A DNA stretch of 64,000 nt from Portulaca oleracea. Its lineage: Eukaryota; Streptophyta; Magnoliopsida; Caryophyllales; Portulacaceae. The notes under the pieces are model-generated. The model saw only the letters and a program-made list of their open reading frames with translations, did not search any database and had not been told where the DNA came from. Made by a program: the position numbers and the translations under genes. Positions 35,774 to 47,324 of the stretch are shown here, one piece after another. The stretch spans positions 46,394,513-46,458,512 of the forward strand of contig CM055870.1 of assembly GCA_029582165.1 (NCBI GenBank). The letters run 5' to 3'. Positions within the stretch are counted from its first letter, which is position 1; each line of letters begins with the position of its first letter.

Positions 35774-36323
35774 TATATATAATATATATATTATCTTGCC
35801 ACAACATAGACCATTTTCTTAAAATTTTCAGCCAAAATTGACGTTTGTTTTGCCACCAAACAGACGCCAAAATCTGTGAAAGTAAAAATGGCGTCTGTTT
35901 GGTGGCAAAATAAACGCCATTTTTTCCTGCCTATATAAACCAAAGCCCTCAAACTTCCCTCTGAATTTTTTCCCTCCCATCTCCATTTCATTTCTTACAT
36001 CTTCTCTCATCTTCTCTCATTTCCCCTAACCTTCACAACACCTCAAATAATTCATCCAAGATTGAAGAATTGAAAATTTTACAATTGAAGATTGAACATT
36101 CGAGAGTGAAGATTGAAGATACAAGATTGAAGATTGAAGAATGAAAAATCAAGATTGAAAAATATTGAAGTTATATATTAATTGTAATTTAGTTTTTTAT
36201 TTTTTTGTAACTTTTAAGTTAGTAAAAACCAACATTATTAAAGTTGTATTATAGATTTTTTTACTTGTTTAAATATATATTCATTATCATTTTGTTGTTG
36301 CTATCTCTATAAAATGTATATAT

Positions 36324-36405
<82 letters not shown>

Positions 36406-36662
36406 GAAATTGTACATACATGAATTAGAAATATATATCATTTATTATTATATAAAATGTGTTTATTTTCTATATTGATCTCTCCTGAATTCTTATTAAA
36501 CAATTTACTTACGAATACAAAAATTTAATTTTTACGCTTTATTTTAAAATTAGAACCCACAAAATATACTATATATTCTAATTTTTAAATTGAAATTCAC
36601 GTTTTTTTTTTATTTCTGCAAACTAAAATTGGCGTCTGTCTGGGACAAAACAGACGCCGTTT
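34505..36662 (+). repeat. CACTA tandem unit 3, 5' end missing
   Basis: Starts abruptly in the TnpA exon (GATCAGGAGACGATGCATAG), after a 70-bp scrambled joint made of partial subterminal words (34426-34504), then continues to the GCCGTTT end at 36662. It includes the long (TA)n tract. TATATAAA is at 35932-35939. Confidence 0.82.
36312..36398. repeat. (TA)n microsatellite
   Basis: About 43 TA repeats inside unit 3. The matching place in units 1 and 4 (about 31825 and 39380) has only a few, so the tract expanded after duplication. Confidence 0.9.
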
Positions 36663-38796
36663 TATATGATGTAGCTTGTTTATTTTGCATGTTTGATTCG
36701 TGCATGATGTAGCTACACATACATGAATATTGGTGTATGTTTGTGTATAATGTGTGTATGTTTGTGTATGGTTATCCGGCGTGTGGCCGTTGAGATATAT
36801 TAATATGAATTGGTGTATGTAAAATGAGGGATAATTGTCAATTTATAGGGGAAATTATGCCAAATTTTTTTCATGGTTTATTAATTCAAAGTTATGATAT
36901 ATATGGTTTAATTTATTTGGTTGTTTAGTTCTTCATGAATGGTTTAAATGTAGAAAAAATTCTGGTGGGAGGACCAACACGAGGCCTATATACGTGATTG
37001 ATTCCTTAGGAGGGCTCAAAAACAGTACGCCGACGCTATCGGCAAATCAAAAAAACAATGGTTGGCGGGGGGAGGCAAACCAAAATGGATTGTCGACGAC
37101 GAGATTTGGGACAAATTCGTTGCTATGTAGGAAGACCCCAAATTCGCTGAAAAATGCAAGAACATAAGCAGGGCAAGGAAGATGAACGAAGATAAGGGCC
37201 CACCATCGCACACAAGGGGCCCAATTTCATTCGGTATCGTCAGAGAGAAATTGGTAAGTTAATCATGACTTTATTTATATACATAAAACGTCGCACATAT
37301 ATATGTATAGTTTAATTTAACGTTTAATTTATATATGCATTTACGTACAGAAAGAAAAAAACGATGGAAAAGACCCTAACATATGGGAACAATTCGAAGC
37401 GACCCATATGAAGCAGGGCACCAATCAGTGGGTGCACGACAGGTTCAGGCAGCTTGGGGTAAGTACCTTCATCATTCAATATTTAAGTTATTATATACGT
37501 ACGTATACGTAAGAACATTAACTTTAATTCACTAATTCCAATTACTCTTTCTTTGTATCGACCATGAGATGATGCATAGTAATTATGAATCGTACAGAAG
37601 GGAGATGGAGGCAAAGCAACGGAGGCGATCAACTGAAACTCCCATTATATGCAGAGCGAGTTAGTTAGACAAACAACTGCAAAGTCGGGGACACGTCGTG
37701 GGCATGGGGGTTGTGCGGGAAGCTATGAAGACGCAGTTCCCCTACATCACATCGAGGAGACGTCCACGACGTCGTAATGACTCCGATAGCGTCGACATCC
37801 GAGCCTCTATTACGGAGTTGAACAGAGAGCTTCAGCGTCGACTCGAGGAAGAAAGGCAACAACGCGAAAAAGATAAGCGCATACTGCAGGAACAATTCCA
37901 GAGACATTACAGGAACCACGGCGCCTATCTGACGCAACCATGGAGGAAAAAGTGAGGCAACAAGTAATGTAACAAATGTTGCAAATGCAAAGAATGTACC
38001 AGCAGCAAGCAACTCAGAGCTGGCAAGCCCCTTTCCTCGCTGGATCTTCCTCTGGAAATCAAGTGCCATACACTGGACAGCCTCCTCCGCCACCGCCCCG
38101 CCGCCGCAGTACTTCTCGCCGGACCTCCGTCTCTCAAACCCCACAACCTCAGCCGATCGTTCCTCCCGAGGACTCGTTATATGCTTACCCAGGTAAGCAT
38201 ATTTTTTTCCATAAACACAAAATTAAATTACTAATTACACGTTCCAATAATTACTTAATTCATTTTGATTGTATTTCATACCTTTCCAAATTGTCGTTGT
38301 ATCCCAGGAGGCCAATACCTATTCCATAGCTTCGAAGAATTGACACAACGCAAGAATTAGGGTGATGATGGCAACGATGGGGAGGAGGAGAGCAAAAGTG
38401 ACGATGCCGTTTGACATTAATCATTTTGATTGTATTTTACATTGTATGAACATTTAAACTCTTTCTTAATTATATATACGTTCGTACTTATTAGCTAGTA
38501 CATTTAATCCAAACATCGAAATATTTTTCATTATGTTTGTGCACATACGTACAAATTAATTAACTTAATTAACATATATATATATATATATAATAACACG
38601 TACGTACACATGAGTTAAATTATCTAGCTAGATATGATATATATAGCTTATTACGCTAAAAAAAATTAGAATATAATTAACAATAATAATAATTAATTGT
38701 TAACTATACCTAAATAATATATACATACATCATAATTAGTTATAACTAAAATTATGAATATATAGTAGTAACAGTATCAATAATAATAATAGTATC

Positions 38797-38833
<37 letters not shown>

Positions 38834-39660
38834 TTAATTATATATGATATATATATTATCTAGCCACAACATCGACCATTTTCATAAAATTTTCAGTCAA
38901 AATTGGCGTCTGTTTTGCCACCAAACGGATGCCAAAAACTGTGAAAGTAAAAATGACGTTTGTGTGGTGGCAAAACAGACGCCATTTTTGCCTACCTATA
39001 TAAACCAGAGCCCTCAAATTTCCCTCCGAATTTTTTCCCTCCCATCTCAATTTCATTTCTCTGATCTTCTCTGATCTTCTCTCATTTCCCCTAACCTTCA
39101 CAATTCCTCAAATAATCCATCCAAGATTGAAGAATTGAAAATTTTACAATTGAAGATTGAACATTGAAGATACAAGATTGAAGATACAAGATTGAAGATT
39201 GAAGAATGAAAAATCAAGATTGAAAAATATTGAAGTTATATGTTAATTGTAATTTAGTTTTTTATTTTTTTTGTATCTTTTAAGTTAGTAAAAATCAACA
39301 TTATTAAAATTGTATTATATATTTTTTTACTTGTTTAAATATATATTCATTATCATTTTGTTGTTGTTATTTCTATAAAATGTATATATATATATGTATA
39401 TATGAAGTTGTACATACATGAATCGGAAATATATATCATTTATTATTATATAAAATGTGTTTATTTTCATTATTAATCTCTCCTCAATTTTTATTAAACA
39501 ATTTACTTACAAATAAAAAAATTTAATTTTTACGCTTTTTTTTAAAATTAGAACCCACAAAATATACTATATATTCTAATTATTAAATTGAAATTCACGT
39601 TTTTTTTTAATTTCTGTAAACCAAAAATGGCGTCTGTCTGGGACAAAACAGACGCCGTTT
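36663..39660 (+). repeat. CACTA tandem unit 4 (2998 bp)
   Basis: Begins TATATGATGTAGCTTG at the same relative point as units 1 and 2. Holds TnpA 3' exons; here the exon at about 37740-37950 reads through the in-frame stop seen in units 1-3 near RASI (RASITELNRELQRRLEEE), so it preserves the older reading. TnpA end at 38412-38414, TATATAAA at 38997-39004. Ends at the true 3' hairpin. Confidence 0.87.
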
Positions 39661-39709
39661 ATGCAGCAGAAACGGCGTCTGTTTTATCCCAGACAGACGC
39701 CATTTTTGG
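39621..39709. repeat. 40-bp subterminal hairpin (3')
   Basis: Arms 39621-39660 and 39670-39709 are inverse with 39 of 40 positions matching; the loop is 9 bases. Each arm has two GGCGTCTG/CAGACGCC words. More of these words follow to 39880. Confidence 0.92.
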
Positions 39710-39884
39710 TCTGACGCAACCCTCGTAGACTGCAATAATTTTGGCGTCTGATTGAAACAGACGCCAATTACAGACGCCTTTTTCTAAATGGCGTTCTAGG
39801 ATTTGGCGTCCGTTTTAATCAGACGCCAAAACCTTTTTGACTTCTGTTTACACCCATATCAGACGCCAATTCCAGACGCTTATA

Positions 39885-39903
39885 GGTATGTATTCTACTA
39901 GTG
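39885..39903 (-). repeat. CACTA 3' terminal inverted repeat
   Basis: Exact inverse of 21909-21927, followed by target-site copy TCC. Confidence 0.93.
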
Positions 39904-39906
39904 TCC

Positions 39907-40779
39907 CTTGAGTACCTCCAAAGCAAGCTTACAAAATACTCAATCAAGACAACACATTTGTTCTACAACTCCCTAAGCATTAACAACACTTAGCTATCCA
40001 AGTGAGTTTCCTAACTTATAATACAAGTCCCATTACGTAAGCATATTTTCAGTCCGAGGACCTTATAACACAAGAGACTAAAGGATGTTAAATTGCAATG
40101 CGTCTCTCCGGTGGAGTGGAGTGTTTCTCTCATGTTTCTTCTCTATCTTCGTCCTTTTTTTAAATTTATACCCAGGAGGTGATGTTGTTGGAATTTGGAA
40201 GGAACTTTCAATTGGCCAGATGTTGGAGATCTTCACAAAAGTGGGTTTTTCATTAATTTCTTGGTGGAAACAAAGGCCTACATGATATTTGCTAGAATTT
40301 CAGCAATCAAGTCTTCTTTAAATAGTTGGATACCTTCCAAGAGAGATAAATAAAAAATTAGTAATTAAGTATAATATTGGATTTAAATAATGATTTAGAC
40401 ATCATGGAAGAAGGTAACAATTCTGATGAAACAGCTAGAAAAATATCACTCTAAAATATCCAGGTTATATGCCAATAATATTCGAATTTTGACTTTCAGT
40501 CAAAATCGTTTCAGTTGCCAAGGTCCTTGCGTCTGGGTCTGCCAAGGTCCTCGAGGGATTCTGAGAATCATTTTTTGTAAACCATATCCAAAACATATAA
40601 ATATGTTAATGCCATTCTAAGAGTCATCTTTTTTTTTTCAAAGAAAAAGAAAACAAATCCATACACATAAGTTAGAAATATTTAATACACAACCAAAACA
40701 ATATTCATTAGGTTTTTTTATCAAAAAAAAAAATATTCACTAATTTGTTGTCAAGGATACACTAATCTCAAACAAACAA
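39907..40779. other. Old repeat-derived flank
   Basis: No ORF with a recognisable domain. It contains two CCAAGGTCC(T) words near 40520 and 40546, the motif found across the copia elements here, so part of it may be a decayed copia fragment. Confidence 0.4.
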
Positions 40780-42009
40780 GTTAGTGTAGCGACTTTAGAG
40801 GAAGAATAAATTGACACAAAGGAAACTTGTAATATTTATTCAAACCAATCTCCTTTAACACTTCAAGGACAACTTGTAAGAGATTCCTCACAAAGACTTC
40901 TTGCTTAGCTATGTAGCTTGGATACAAGTTTTCAAGTACCCACACTCCCTGATATCACCTAAATCAGGTACTCTCAAGGTTGTTAGAATCGGGATTCTAG
41001 TTAGGATCGGTAAGCGTAGTTAGGATCAGAATCATAGAATCGGATCAAGGATCGTAAGATTATAATATAATAGGAAAATATCAAAAAACGTTCTATAATA
41101 GTCAAAACCTTAACAAATGTTTACTAGTAACGAAGCAATACATTAAATTGTATATTTACTGGATAACATTAATACATAATTTATATTTTTATGACAACTT
41201 TTAAAAATAAGAATGTACGTAAATATTATTAAACTCATGTAAGATCGAGGATCGTATCGTAGGATCGTAGGATCGCAGAATCATATTGCGATTCTAACAC
41301 ATATTATTCAGGTTAAACTAGGATCGTAAGATCCTAACTACTTTAAGATCCTAATAAGAGTTGGATCGATGAAAGGTTTTTGGATCATAAACATGTAGAG
41401 TCGTTGATTCGGATCGGGATTTTAATAACTATGGATACTCTCACTAAGTTCAAAAACTCAGCTAGAAATGATTACAACTTTTGCAAACTACAAAGAGAGA
41501 AGTGAGAAGCTTATAATCATATTCGATGAGATGCAATATCTTGATCGATCTTCTCCTATGTCTGCATCTTTTTTTAGTCGATACAACAAATGGAATGTCG
41601 GAGATGGCTCGACTGTGAAGGAAACATTAGGTGAAAAGGGCAACCGGAATCAATTGTATCGTATTGTTTGAATTTGGAGTTTGATGCTATCCATCTTGTT
41701 CGCTGCTTAAATTTGTTTCCTCTTAAGTACAATATGCTTGTTTCTTTCCAGAAGAGCTTACACCAAATCTGCACAAAATAAAGCAGGAATCGATCAAGTT
41801 AAGAAGTTTAAATCAATCACATAAATTCGTAACTTTTAAGGCTTGTTGTTGGATATGGCTTGCTGCTTCACGAGGAGCCAACCAAGGACTTCTTTAATAA
41901 CCTATCAAGGTTAAATATCCAAACAGAGAATTTTGACTTCAATTATAAACTCATCATAATAGCATAACTTGTTTGTCAAGGAACTACCAAGGGGATTGGA
42001 AGGTATTTA
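40780..42009 (-). repeat. 3' LTR of old SIRE-like element
   Basis: Outside the hAT-like insertion it matches 46720-47324, for example CACTAAGTTCAAAAACTCAGCTAGAAA and the ATCAATGAGATGCAA-like block. The outer (left) end is not sharply defined. A pyrimidine-rich stretch directly to the right (42010-42024) is the expected minus-strand polypurine tract. Confidence 0.65.
40977..41435. mobile_element. hAT-like non-autonomous element, 8-bp TSD
   Basis: A 459-bp insert between perfect TACTCTCA copies (40969-40976 and 41436-41443). The partner LTR at 46760-46767 has the same site uninterrupted, proving the borders. Ends are an imperfect inverted pair (AGGTTGTTAGAATCGGG against TCCATAGTTATTAAAATCCCG), and the interior is full of AGGATCGTA words. 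An 8-bp duplication is the hAT signature. Confidence 0.88.
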
Positions 42010-42154
42010 ATCTCTCTTTTTTTGAAAAATGAAGGCAAAAATCTACGCATATTATCACAAAATAATTCATAGACAAGTAGAAGCGACATTGTATAGCAAC
42101 TCAAAGTAGATAATATTCATTTCAGACCTAGAAATAAGCCAAATATACCAAAAT

Positions 42155-42168
42155 AATCTCCCCCTTTT
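42155..42168 (-). other. Second polypurine-like tract
   Basis: AAAAGGGGGAGAT on the minus strand, about 150 bp inside the LTR. The complete element at 51312-60179 has an equivalent second tract at about 52481-52495, so the pair is a shared family trait. Confidence 0.6.
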
Positions 42169-42972
42169 GTCGTTAACGAAAAAAGGAGGGGCAAAATGTT
42201 TAGCACGATAAGGTAAAACAATCTTTCAAGAGTGGAGAGAGAAGAAAAAGGACTAGGCTTCACGAGGAAAGGAGGGATTAGTTGGAGCTGGTGCGAGAAT
42301 AACTTGGTGGACAGACTAAACACCAGGAGCATCTTGAGAGAAGAAAAAAGGACTGCGCATGAGTCGTAATAACATTTGGTTGGATGGGAAGCATGGACTA
42401 CACATGATCTTCGAGCCTAGTGAAGAGAGTCTTCACAGTGCGAATAACGGCTGCGTGGCTAAAGACCACAATCGTGAGTGTCTTGAGCTTCACACGATAC
42501 TGTACATTTGTGGCGACCAGATCTCCAACCACATCTTTAATGTCTGCGGTTATGACAAAGGATGGGGTTGAAATTTCGTCTTCCGGTAGTTCAGATTCAC
42601 GAATCCAAGGACCATTTGGTTGGGGAACAAAGCCAAGGTCCTTGAGAATGTCGATGTCAATGGGCTTGAGAGTTTTTGAGATAGTAGGCTCATTATTTAG
42701 AGGAACAAGGATGGAACGAATGATGTGATTGAGAATGTTGTAGTAGGGAAAAGGAGAAAAGTGAAGAGCAGTACTGGCGTGGATCATTTCTTCAAGAATG
42801 ATGTCTCCGAAGTGAGGGATCTTACTTTCAAGAAGATGATATAGAATCTCTATGGTTGTTTCATTAAGAACCTCTTTAGAGGTTCCTTTGAGGTAGAGAG
42901 TATGGACAAGGATGAAGGAAAAAACGCAAGCGTCGGAGCAAAGAGAAGTATAGGTCTTGTTATTAGGTTTGT

Positions 42973-43742
42973 TGATGTATCCCAGCTAAATTAATGGAAT
43001 CTCTATTCAGCTAAGAACATCAATGTGATTTAGCGTCCTAATTTCAGTTCAACAACAACCCAAATGGATCGATCAACAACAATGAACGAAGAAAATGACT
43101 AAAACAGAGGACAGAACAAGTGAAAATCAATCAATACAGACTCACCATGATCGATTCTCACAAGGGCTCCTTAATCTCCTTCTTAGTTACAGATTCACTT
43201 TCTAAGAATTCGATTAAGCTCTAGCAATCACCTACTTGACTAGCCAAATCAAGTTACAGTAGTAAAAATGAGAGTTTAGGATACTCACAACCTTGAGAGC
43301 AAAGAAGCTTCTTGAATTTAGGGTAATATTCAGATTAGTTGATTCATGCCGATTACAAAAGGGGGTTTATATACCCAAATGAACATTGTAACTAATCCAG
43401 CTAATTAGGGGTTTCTTAAGCAAAAAGAAAACCTCCTAATATGGTTTAAAGAAGATAATAATGTTTTATTACAATAGCCGATATCATATTTCAATCATAA
43501 GCAGTTACGGATGAACGTCCTTTACACACACCCAGAACGTGGTATGTGAACGTCCTTCACTCTGAGAAAATTGGCCGCTATGTGTGGAAAACCGAAGTAA
43601 AACACTGGAAATGCCTCACGAGATGAAGGACATTGGCCACTGGAGATGTTTCACGAGGTGAAGGACATTGGACTGCCAAACGATGAACTCCCTTCTTGGT
43701 TTCACCCACAACCAAGTAACAGGCTTGGGCTGATTCCCATCA
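42973..43742 (-). mobile_element. Solo LTR, 770 bp
   Basis: Ends are inverse pentamers TGATG and CATCA, flanked by TTTGT and TTTGC (one mismatch in an aged 5-bp duplication). It has no interior or partner. On the minus strand a TATATAAA lies at 43366-43373, about 370 bp from the LTR start, giving the orientation. It interrupts the extra ORF of the old copia element and is thus younger than it. Confidence 0.75.
43366..43373 (-). promoter_or_regulatory. TATA box of solo LTR
   Basis: GTATATAAACCCCC context on the minus strand at the expected U3/R position. Confidence 0.5.
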
Positions 43743-44425
43743 TTTGCAGGTGAGAGAGGGGGCATACTTTCTTAGGAATCGACCAACGAATTTAGAGGAG
43801 GAGATGTTATTGTTTGGTTGGTTGGCGAATTTAGGGGAGAGGTTGAAGATACACTCAAGGGTAACTAGGGTGAGGACAATTTCTCGGTCAAGGACCTTGG
43901 TAGATGAGATTTTGTCTAGGGTGAGGAATAGATTTTGTTTTTGGTTTCTTGCTTTTGTAGGTTTGCATAGAGAAGCTTGACGTGTCTAGGGTAATAAAAT
44001 TCCTCTCCTCGAAAGAGGGATGAGCAACCGACATGCTGGAAATGGGCAAGGAAGGGTAGGTTTTCTTCTTTAAGGTTCACGAGATCAACTCATTCGCACC
44101 AGAGGAGGCTACATTTGTGGATGGATGGGATGCGGTCAAGGCCAATAAGGGTAAGATAAGAGGAGGAGAAGTCATGATGGTTGTTCAAAATGGTGATGTC
44201 ATCATTGGATGTTGGAGAAGAAGGATGAGAAGGGGATGGAGACAGGTGGAAGAGGTAGTTTTGGCACGGGTACAATGGGCAGGGAAAGGTTCGACGGGTG
44301 CAAGAGAAGATTGGCGCTTGGCCACGGTTGAAGAAGGAGTAACAAAGGGCAAGAAGAAGAAAGAGTTGAGTGAACAGAGGTTTTACTGGGTGAGGGTAGG
44401 GTTAATAAAGATAAGGGGGAAGTAG

Positions 44426-44816
44426 TTGAGAGTGAGAAAAGAGGAAACTGTCAGAGGGAGTAATAAAGGAAGGGAGGAGAATTTGGGGCAAGAAGGATTT
44501 TAAAAAGATTTAAAAAGGATCTCGGTAAGGAACGGTAATGATGATAAGGAAAGGATTTTCAGTAGATGGGAGCTAGAAGGGGTAACGAAAGGAAAAAGGG
44601 GGAAGGAAGAAAAGAGATACGAAAGTAATAAAACAGAGAAAGGAAATAGAGAAAAAAAAAAGGATGGAAAAGAAATTTTGGAGGCAAGAGAATTATCGAT
44701 TTATTTCTGCCTTTCAATTTTTGCTAAGGGAAGTTATTGAGGTCACAATGGAGCCAAATATCCAATGTCATTGATTGACAAGGACATTGATTTAAGGACT
44801 CTTGAGCAAGCTTGAC
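44426..44816. other. Purine-rich decayed element interior
   Basis: A/G-rich plus strand between the extra ORF and RNase H of the old copia element. No domain recognised. Confidence 0.4.
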
Positions 44817-46736
44817 CTACAGACAACACCAAAAAGCGAGTTTAGGACCTCCCCCTAATTCATGCACCAAAATTAGTAAGACCATGATATCAGCCAATTG
44901 TAGATAGGTGGAGCTAAAGTCTGGAAAGATATTACCTTTTCCAACATAATCAAGTATGAAATGATGTCTTACCTCAATGTGCTTGGTGCGTGAGTGTTGG
45001 ACGGGGTTCTTTGTGATATTGATAGCGCTTTGATTCTCAAAGTGAATGGGAATCTTGGTGAAGTGAAGACCAAGGTTTTGGAGTTGCTGGGATATGCACA
45101 GTATTTGGGCACAACAGGCGCCAACTGCTATATATCCTACCTCAGCGGTTGAGAGAGCAACATATGTCTGCTTCTTGGATTTCAACGAGATGAGTGTTCG
45201 AGGAATAAAAAACATTCGGATGTGTTTTTTCTATCTACCTTATTACTGGCAAAGTCGGCATCAGTGTAACCAATGAGATTGAGACTTCCATCCACAAGGT
45301 ACCATAGGCTAAGGTCCTTGGTACCTAGAAGCTATCTAAAGATTCTCTTGACAATGGGGAGATGTGATTCTTTTGGAGCACTTTGGAAGCAAGCACATAA
45401 GTAGACACTGAACATGATATGTGATCTATTGGGTATTAAGTAAAGGAGAGATCTAATCATACATATGTATGACTTTTCAAAGACTAGCTTACTTGAGATG
45501 TCTTGGTCTAGCTTGGGAGTTGATGTTATAGGAGTAGAGGCATGCTTGACGCTCTCAAGTTTAAACTTCTTCAAAAGTTAGGAGGTATATTTACCTTAGT
45601 TGCATGCTTTTGCTTGATTTGAAGACCTAGAAAAAAGTTGAGTTCTCCAACCATGTTCATTTCAAATTCTTTGCTCATCATATTCGAGAACTCTTGTACC
45701 AATTTCTGATTGGTGGTTCCGGAAAATATGTCATCAACGTTTGGATAACTATGAACTCTTTATTTTCATCCTTGGTGAAGGGAGTGTTATTGATTTTCCC
45801 TCTCTTAAAGCTATTGTCGAGTAGAAACTTGTTGAGTCGTTCATACCATCCAAGACCTTGGCGTTTGCTTAAAGCCATAGAGAGCTTTTTGAAGCTTAAA
45901 GACATAATCAAGATAGTTAGAGTATTCAAAGCCAAGGAGTTGCTCTACATAAACCCCTTCATTGAGAAAAGCCATTAAGGAAGGCACATTTGATATCCAT
46001 TTGATAGCTTGATGTTCATATGAGATGTGAATGCAAGTAGAATGCGAATAGCTTCAATTTGAGCCACATGGGCAAAGGTTTCGTCAAAGTCAATCCCTTC
46101 TTCTTAATTGTACCCTTAGCAACGAGTCTAGCTTTGTTTTTTACCACAACCCCATTTTTGTCTAACTTGTATCTAAACACCAACTTTACCCCAATTACTG
46201 GATGATGGTTTGGTCTGGGAACTAAGGTCCAAACTGGTTTTCATTCAAATGGTGAGTTCATCTTGCATTTCTAGACTCCATTATGGGTCAGTTAAGGCCT
46301 CGATAGGGTTCTTTTTGGTTCGATATGAGATATGAATGCATAAAAGGCACAAAAATTACGAAGGGATGACCTAGTGTGTATGCCAGTGTTTATGTCAGAA
46401 ATAATTCTCTCACCCATGAGCATAGTGGAATTTGAATGTTTAAGAGGGTTCTTCTGTTATGTCAACTTCATTGTTTGAGTAAACAACTTGATGTTTCATT
46501 TCTTCCCCTTGTGCTTTGTCCAAGTTTTGTTGGGTTCTTTCTTTGTGAGCCAGATTGGTCTCCTGGATAAAGTTGGTGTTTCTCGTATTCTGAGAACTAG
46601 TGATGTCCTCGCTGTTTGAGTCCTCTCTATTGATTGGATTACTTAACTTGAAATCTTTGGATAAAATAGTAATGGGAACTAGTGATGTCCTCGCTGTTTG
46701 AGTCCTCTCCTGGATAAAGTTTCCAGGTACCCACAC
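44817..46736 (-). pseudogene. Copia pol remnant (hinge, RT, RNase H)
   Basis: Minus strand. RNase H: LKSKKQTYVALSTAEVGYIAVGACCAQIL, NITKNPVQHSRTKHIEVRHHF (44817-45215). RT C-terminal part: VKHASTPITSTPKLDQ and SYLYLIPNRSHIMFSVYLCACFQSAPK (45332-45574). Middle RT: WYERLNKFLLDNSFKRG (45678-45935). The low-complexity hinge between integrase and RT is at 46440-46736. Integrase, protease and gag are missing: the hinge runs straight into the 5' LTR at about 46720, an internal deletion. Many stops and shifts. Order and sequence parallel the complete element at 54295-57556. Confidence 0.8.
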
Positions 46737-47324
46737 TCTCTAATGTCACCTAAATCATGTACTCTCACTAAGTTCAAAAACTCAGCTAGAAAGGATTAAA
46801 ACTTTTGTGAATTACAAAGAGAGAACTGAGAAGCTTATAATCACAATCAATGAGATGCAACCTCTTGATCGATCTTCTCCTTTGTCTTTATGTTCTTTTA
46901 TAGCCGATTCAACAAATGGGACATTGGAGATGGTTTGGCTGTGAAGGAAGCTTTAAGTGAAAGGGCAAGTGGAATCAATCATATTGTATTTTTCAAATCT
47001 GGAGCTTGATGCTATCTAGCTTGATTGCCGCTAAGATTCGTTTCCGCTTCAGTACGGTGTGCTTGTTTCTTTCCAAAAGAGCTTATGCCAAGAAAAGAAT
47101 GAATCAATTTAAGACGTTTAGATCAATCACACAGATTCTTACCGTACAAGGCTTGTGGGATGGGATGTGGCTTGCTGCTAGACGATGATTCATCCAAGGA
47201 CTTCCTTTAATAACCCGTCGAGCTAATTATCGAAACAAAGAATTTTGACTTTCAATTCAAAACTCATCATAATAGCGTAACCTATTAACCACCAAGGGCA
47301 TTGGAGGATTTGGAGGGTTCTTCA
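46720..47324 (-). repeat. 5' LTR of old SIRE-like element, partial
   Basis: Matches the 40.8-42.0 kb LTR without the hAT insert. The plus-strand right end GGGTTCTTCA corresponds to the minus-strand start TGAAGAACC, as in the complete element. The left side is lost in the deletion joint, where a 30-bp word (ACTAGTGATGTCCTCGCTGT and following) at 46680 repeats 46602. Confidence 0.7.

Larger units (their letters stand above)
21909..39903 (+). mobile_element. CACTA (En/Spm) transposon, about 18 kb
   Basis: Bounded by the perfect 19-bp inverted ends CACTAGTAGAATACATACC (21909-21927) and its inverse (39885-39903), with the 3-bp target duplication TCC at 21906-21908 and 39904-39906. Contents in order are a subterminal hairpin, an AT-rich leader, an inverted-repeat segment, a TNP2/TnpD-type transposase pseudogene, a TnpA-type pseudogene, tandem copies of the 3' third, and a 3' subterminal hairpin. 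The word GGCGTCTG/CAGACGCC recurs in both subterminal regions as in elements whose TnpA binds such repeats. Coding lesions make it non-autonomous now. Confidence 0.93.
42398..44425 (-). pseudogene. Extra 3' ORF of old SIRE-like element, broken
   Basis: Located between pol and the 3' LTR, the position of the env-like or 'putative plant transposon protein' ORF of SIRE-type elements. It aligns by eye with the same ORF at 52604-53770: FSPFPYYNILNHIIRSI against GPLPYGNLLTKIFRQC, and DLGFVPQPNGPW against TLGYQQQPNGLW. The N-terminal part lies at about 43745-44270 (NNHHDFSSSYLTLIGLDRIPS and VKLLYANLQKQETK). It is split by a solo LTR and by many stops. Function in the family is not established. Confidence 0.6.

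Noticed and set aside
29112..39660. Four separate nested transposons
   Set aside because: The units lack own terminal repeats and target duplications and share identical internal joints, so tandem duplication inside one CACTA element explains them.
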